A stretch of 64,000 nucleotides of DNA from Neostapfia colusana. Its lineage: Eukaryota; Streptophyta; Magnoliopsida; Poales; Poaceae. A program made the position numbers and the translations under genes. The stretch lies in assembly GCA_030760725.1 (NCBI GenBank), contig JASWHV010000019.1, positions 37,513,944-37,577,943 of the forward strand, written 5' to 3'. The notes beneath the pieces were generated by a model. That model made no database searches and had not been told where the DNA came from. It saw only the letters and a list, made by a program, of their open reading frames with translations. Positions 60,885-64,000 of this stretch are shown here, piece by piece (the first letter of the stretch is position 1; every line of letters starts with the position of its first letter).

Positions 60885-61560
60885 AAAGGGGGAGGGGGAG
60901 GGGGCGGGACAGGGGCCGGCACGGCCGGAAGGGGGGAGGGGCATGTACAGTGGGGGAGGGGGGAGGGAGCGGGACAGGGGCCGGCGCGGCCGGGTGGCCG
61001 CTGGCCGGAGGCCGGCGGCTCGGCCTGAGGAGGGGAGGGGCCTGTCCAGTGGGGGGGGGCGAGGGGGCGGGACAGGGGCCAGCGTGGCCGGGCGGCCGCT
61101 GGCTGGCGGCTCAGACGGAGGGGAGGGAGGGGCCTGTCCAGGAGGGGGGAGGGGGCGGGACAGGGGCCGGCGCGGCCGCTGGCCAGCGACCGGCAGCTCG
61201 GCCGGAGGGGGGAGCGTGGGAGGGGCCGGTCCAGTGGGTGGGGGGAGGGGGCGGGACAGAGGTGGTCGGGCGACCGGCGGCTCGGCCGCAGGGGGGAGTG
61301 CAGGAGGGGCCGGAGGGGGAGGGGCCGGGCCGGAGGGGGACGGGGGAGGGGCCGGAGAGGTCGGACGGGGAGAGGACGGCGAGGCCGGCCGGGGGGCGAG
61401 GAACCAGAGAGGGGAGCAGGGGAGAGGCTGGAGGGGGAGGGAGACTTACCTCGGGCCGGGGACGGGCGGCGGCGGTGGCGGGGACGGGCGCCGGCGACGG
61501 GGACGGTCGGCGGTGATGGAGCAGAGGCGCGAGTCGGGAGGCGGCACTCGCCGCCTCCCG
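60885..61560. repeat. G-rich tandem repeat array of the CACTA
   Basis: Four or so imperfect units of about 85-110 bp, each with a GTCCAGTGGGGG or GTCCAGGAGGGG entry, GGGGGCGGGACAGGGGCCGG and a GCTCGGCCGGAGGGG part. G runs of 4-10 are frequent. Open frames across it are low-complexity Gly/Arg and not credible genes. Confidence 0.9.
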
Positions 61561-61572
61561 GCTCACGTACGG

Positions 61573-61815
61573 GGTATATAGGTTGTTATTGACGACGGTG
61601 CAAGGTCACCGTCTTCAATAAGGAGCTTATTGACGACGGTGATAAGTGACCGTCGTCTATAAGGAACTTATTGACGACGGTGCTAGGTCACCATCGTCAA
61701 TAACTCCTCAGGTGGGCCCGGATTAAGTTAAAGACGACGGCCCCTGTCATCAATAATAATATTAAAGACGACGGCCCCGTCGTCAATAAATTTAGCCATC
61801 GTCAATTATCGTTTT
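61573..61815. repeat. CACTA right subterminal repeat array
   Basis: Copies of TTATTGACGACGGTG and of the complement CACCGTCGTCAATAA. It is the counterpart of the left array but shorter. Confidence 0.92.
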
Positions 61816-61825
61816 TCCTGTAGTG
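61794..61825 (-). repeat. CACTA terminal inverted repeat, right
   Basis: The complement reads CACTACAGGAA followed by ..CGATAATTGACGATGGC, matching the left end imperfectly after base 11. ATT follows at 61826-61828. Confidence 0.92.
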
Positions 61826-62060
61826 ATTATGCTGATTGTCTACTTCAGCATTAAGTATTTAAATTTATCCAATGCTTCAGTTTTTTTAATTGGATAAATA
61901 TAGCCATAACGAGAATAATCATTTGTAAATGTTATGAATGAATTATAACCATCCGCGAATGATATGGGAAATGGACATCAAATGCCTGTGTGAATTATTT
62001 CTAAAATTCCCACGCTATGGTCGAGATAAAATTCAATGCTCAAGAAATCGTGGAGGAACC
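61826..62060 (-). pseudogene. Ty1/copia integrase region, 5' portion (split gene)
   Basis: The minus strand reads EFYLDHSVGILEIIHTGI, a TGA, CPFPISFADGY, then FITFTNDYSRYGYIYPIKKT and ALDKFKYLM, a TAG, and a few residues up to the CACTA end. These are the copia integrase start and first catalytic Asp region (IIHTD and YFITFTDDYSRYGY in the family; here the first Asp reads Gly). Reading continues across CACTA and element D into 26499-26002. Confidence 0.88.
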
Positions 62061-62480
62061 TTAAAACATAGAGAAATAGAACATAGTAAACATAAATATT
62101 GCATGCATTATTTAATGTTGATCAAAATAATCATATAATATCATTTAGATATATTATTTCTACATCACCATTGTGTAGAAGTAGAAATCATATTTAATCT
62201 TAATAATCATAGAAATTTCATCTTTTACATTGATTAGAAAACAATAAACTCAATAATAACAGCGGAAGCATTAATTAATTCTTAATCACATATAAAGATC
62301 CCAAAATTTAATATTACTAGGAAAAAATTAATGTTACTACAAAATACTAATTACAGAAAATAATTATACTTAAATACTAGCAAAATTTACTAAAACAAAA
62401 ATATCTAGAAAAAAATAAAATCCTCAGCCCATTGTCTAATTCTTCGCAACCCAAATTCTTACTCAGCCCAAAACACGAAT
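62061..62480. other. A/T-rich unassigned sequence
   Basis: No gene found. It may be more of the old copia element, but I cannot support a reading frame. The last five bases, CGAAT (62476-62480), would be the duplication of the next LTR. Confidence 0.35.
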
Positions 62481-64000
62481 TGTAAAGGTCCCAAAAATAT
62501 GAATACAAACAAACTCTTGTTTGCACAAAGTTGGTTTCATATGCATGAAAATGGGACTCGTTTAAACTTTTTCACATGTCATAATACACATGAGAGATTT
62601 CTTCACACAAGTTCAAATAATTGTTTGAAAACTTGGAACCCAAGAGGGGTCTAAAGCCAAGATGGGAAGTTCCCATATGTTTGAGAAATCTAAAGTCAGA
62701 TTTGGGACAAATTTGTCCAACTCAAAATTCAAATGAGAGCAACACAATGAATTTCAAAACTGTTGTGCTAAAAATCTCATTTGCAGCAGCTAAAATAAAA
62801 ATCAAATTTCATATTTGAATTCCTTAGGTCCAAATTAGTGGGTATGCAAAGTTTCATGATTTGTTGAAATGTTTTGCAACTCATTTTTCCAAAATGGACT
62901 TTAAATTGCAAAGAATTCAAACACCCCTTTGAATTTGGATGAAGCTTGCCCAATTATCCAAATGCACTCAGATTTGAACTCCCACAATTGAATTCCATCA
63001 TTTGCCAATTTTGGGAGATATTTTAGAGGATAAGAGGGAGCTTTGGTGGGACCCACATGTCATTAATGGAGTGAAATTGTAAAAGATCTTTAGAGTGCAG
63101 AGTACACAGTCTCTGCTTGCTCTATCCTCAGTCGGTTCCCGAGTCAGACCGAGGCACAGCGCGGGTGACACCGAGCAGCAACCAGCGCCACCTCCTCATC
63201 GATTTCCATCATGCTGGAGAGCTGCCTGGGCGCTTTTACCCCAACGCCGTGCTTCCTTTCGCCCTTATCACCGAGACATTGCAGCTCCTTTCCTCCTCGT
63301 GCGAGAAACCGATCGTAGCTGCCACTACATTTACGATCGCTCGGCGACCACCATAGCTAGCGGGAAAGCCTCACCCAGGGCGTGTCACGGCCGAGCTAGG
63401 CCTCCTCTGGACATGCAAGAACTTCCTTCAGCTCACCTCCAAGTCTTAGCCCACGCCGTAGAAGATCCTCGGAGAATTTCCAGTTTCTTCGCCGGCCGGC
63501 TCAAACCGAGGTGCGGGTAAGAAAGTCTCAAATTCATGATCAATACTTGTTTAGAGTCCACGAGAATTCACACACAGGAGCTATACTTGCTTAGCAATCT
63601 TTCTTCTTCACAAAACTTAGCATGAAACACACTGTGCATGGCATATTTCTGATCTTCCCGACGGCGGCTATGGCGGGAGGATTCGGGCGTATGATGAACC
63701 CTAGTTTGGAGCCTTTCCCGAGCCCGTGTGTGACCATGCCGAGCTTCTCCAGCCCTCACTGGATCTGTAGGGCCTTCCCAAGGATCTTTTGGCGGACTAA
63801 CACCATGGGGCGACGTCGCCAGAGTAGGTTGAGTGTCGCCTCACGTCGCGAGCCTTGTTGGAGGCTCTGCCGGCTCGGGTAGGCCACACCAGCGTGATCC
63901 TCACACGAAATTAGGGCCTAGCAGCGACCATTAGATATGGCTGGACAACTGATTTCCAAGACACTCCGGCGAGCTCCGGCGGCGCAGGGCGCAGGAGTCG
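62481..64000 (+). repeat. LTR E: 5' part of another long LTR, cut by the window end
   Basis: It starts TGTAAAGGTCCC like LTRs A, B and C (TGTAA-). It has the same A/T-rich U3 texture, the GTGGGACCCACATGTCA motif at 63046 and a GC-rich leader block from about 63100 with a strong splice-donor-like GCGG|GTAAGAAAG near 63518. The family differs from A, B and C. Whether it is a complete element or a solo LTR cannot be told. Confidence 0.75.

Larger units (their letters stand above)
37319..61825 (-). mobile_element. CACTA (En/Spm) transposon, about 9.2 kb, interrupted by element B
   Basis: The left end reads CACTACAGGAA and the right end is its complement TTCCTGTAGTG. The target duplication is ATT (37316-37318 and 61826-61828), the 3 bp expected for CACTA elements. 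Both ends carry arrays of a TTATTGACGACGG subterminal motif. Transposase-type genes are transcribed right to left: TNPD-like (43960-40691) then TNPA-like (40465-38330). Removing element B (44941-60252 plus one 5-bp duplication) leaves about 9.2 kb, a typical size for an autonomous-type CACTA. Nonsense codons and a frameshift in the transposase genes make this copy probably defective. Confidence 0.95.

Noticed and set aside
60784..61581. Overlapping long open frames (213-265 codons) on both strands in the G-rich array
   Set aside because: They are low-complexity Gly/Arg/Pro translations of a tandem repeat, open in several frames at once because the repeat lacks stops. No domain or codon signal.

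Overview
The window is a block of nested plant transposable elements, with no recognisable host gene. It looks like grass (Poaceae) intergenic or heterochromatic DNA. The evidence is Ty3/gypsy chromoviruses of the Tekay/Del type with 3.9-4.1 kb LTRs and initiator-Met primer sites, a CACTA (En/Spm) transposon of about 9 kb with TNP2-type transposase domains, and a Ty1/copia integrase fragment. The species cannot be named from the sequence alone.

Layout, left to right. (1) 1-12417, element A (+): an old chromovirus whose 5' part lies outside the window. Its gag is split by a 4.0 kb solo LTR (128-4141, target-site duplication CAGAC); its 3' LTR is 8562-12417. (2) 12418-13372: unassigned older sequence. 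(3) 13373-24430, element C (+): 5' LTR, primer site, gag-pol with two frameshifts and one nonsense codon. Its 3' LTR is replaced by a head-to-head LTR palindrome (23619-25217). (4) 25218-26001: an LTR-end remnant and an unassigned stretch. (5) 26002-26499 (-): half of a copia integrase region. (6) 26500-37301, element D (-): same family as A, with duplication ATCAC; it has lost its chromodomain, primer site and parts of both LTRs. (7) 37302-37318: a sliver of the same copia gene. (8) 37319-61825: a CACTA element (duplication ATT) with TNPA-like and TNPD-like genes on the minus strand. Inside it sits element B (44941-60252, +, duplication CGGGG), the youngest and most complete chromovirus here, with an extra ORF0 before gag. 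(9) 61826-about 62060: the other half of the copia integrase region. (10) 62481-64000: the first part of another LTR, cut by the window end.

The order of events can be read from the nesting. Copia came first, then element D and the CACTA landed 17 bp apart in its integrase region. Element B later inserted into a G-rich tandem repeat of the CACTA, and a solo LTR interrupts A.

The most unusual signal is in the LTRs. Three diverged LTR families (A/D, B, C) each carry the same two short exon-like blocks about 1 kb apart. In every copy that keeps its splice sites they join in frame, from a non-canonical AG|GCAAGC donor to a CAG acceptor, and end in a similar acidic peptide (consensus near AEWExxTP, then stop). 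The gag start codon (A/D, B and C) and the ORF0 start codon (B) lie directly after CAG splice-acceptor-like sites. Together these suggest LTR-driven, spliced subgenomic expression of a small LTR-encoded protein, ORF0 and gag. This is inference from sequence and needs transcript evidence.
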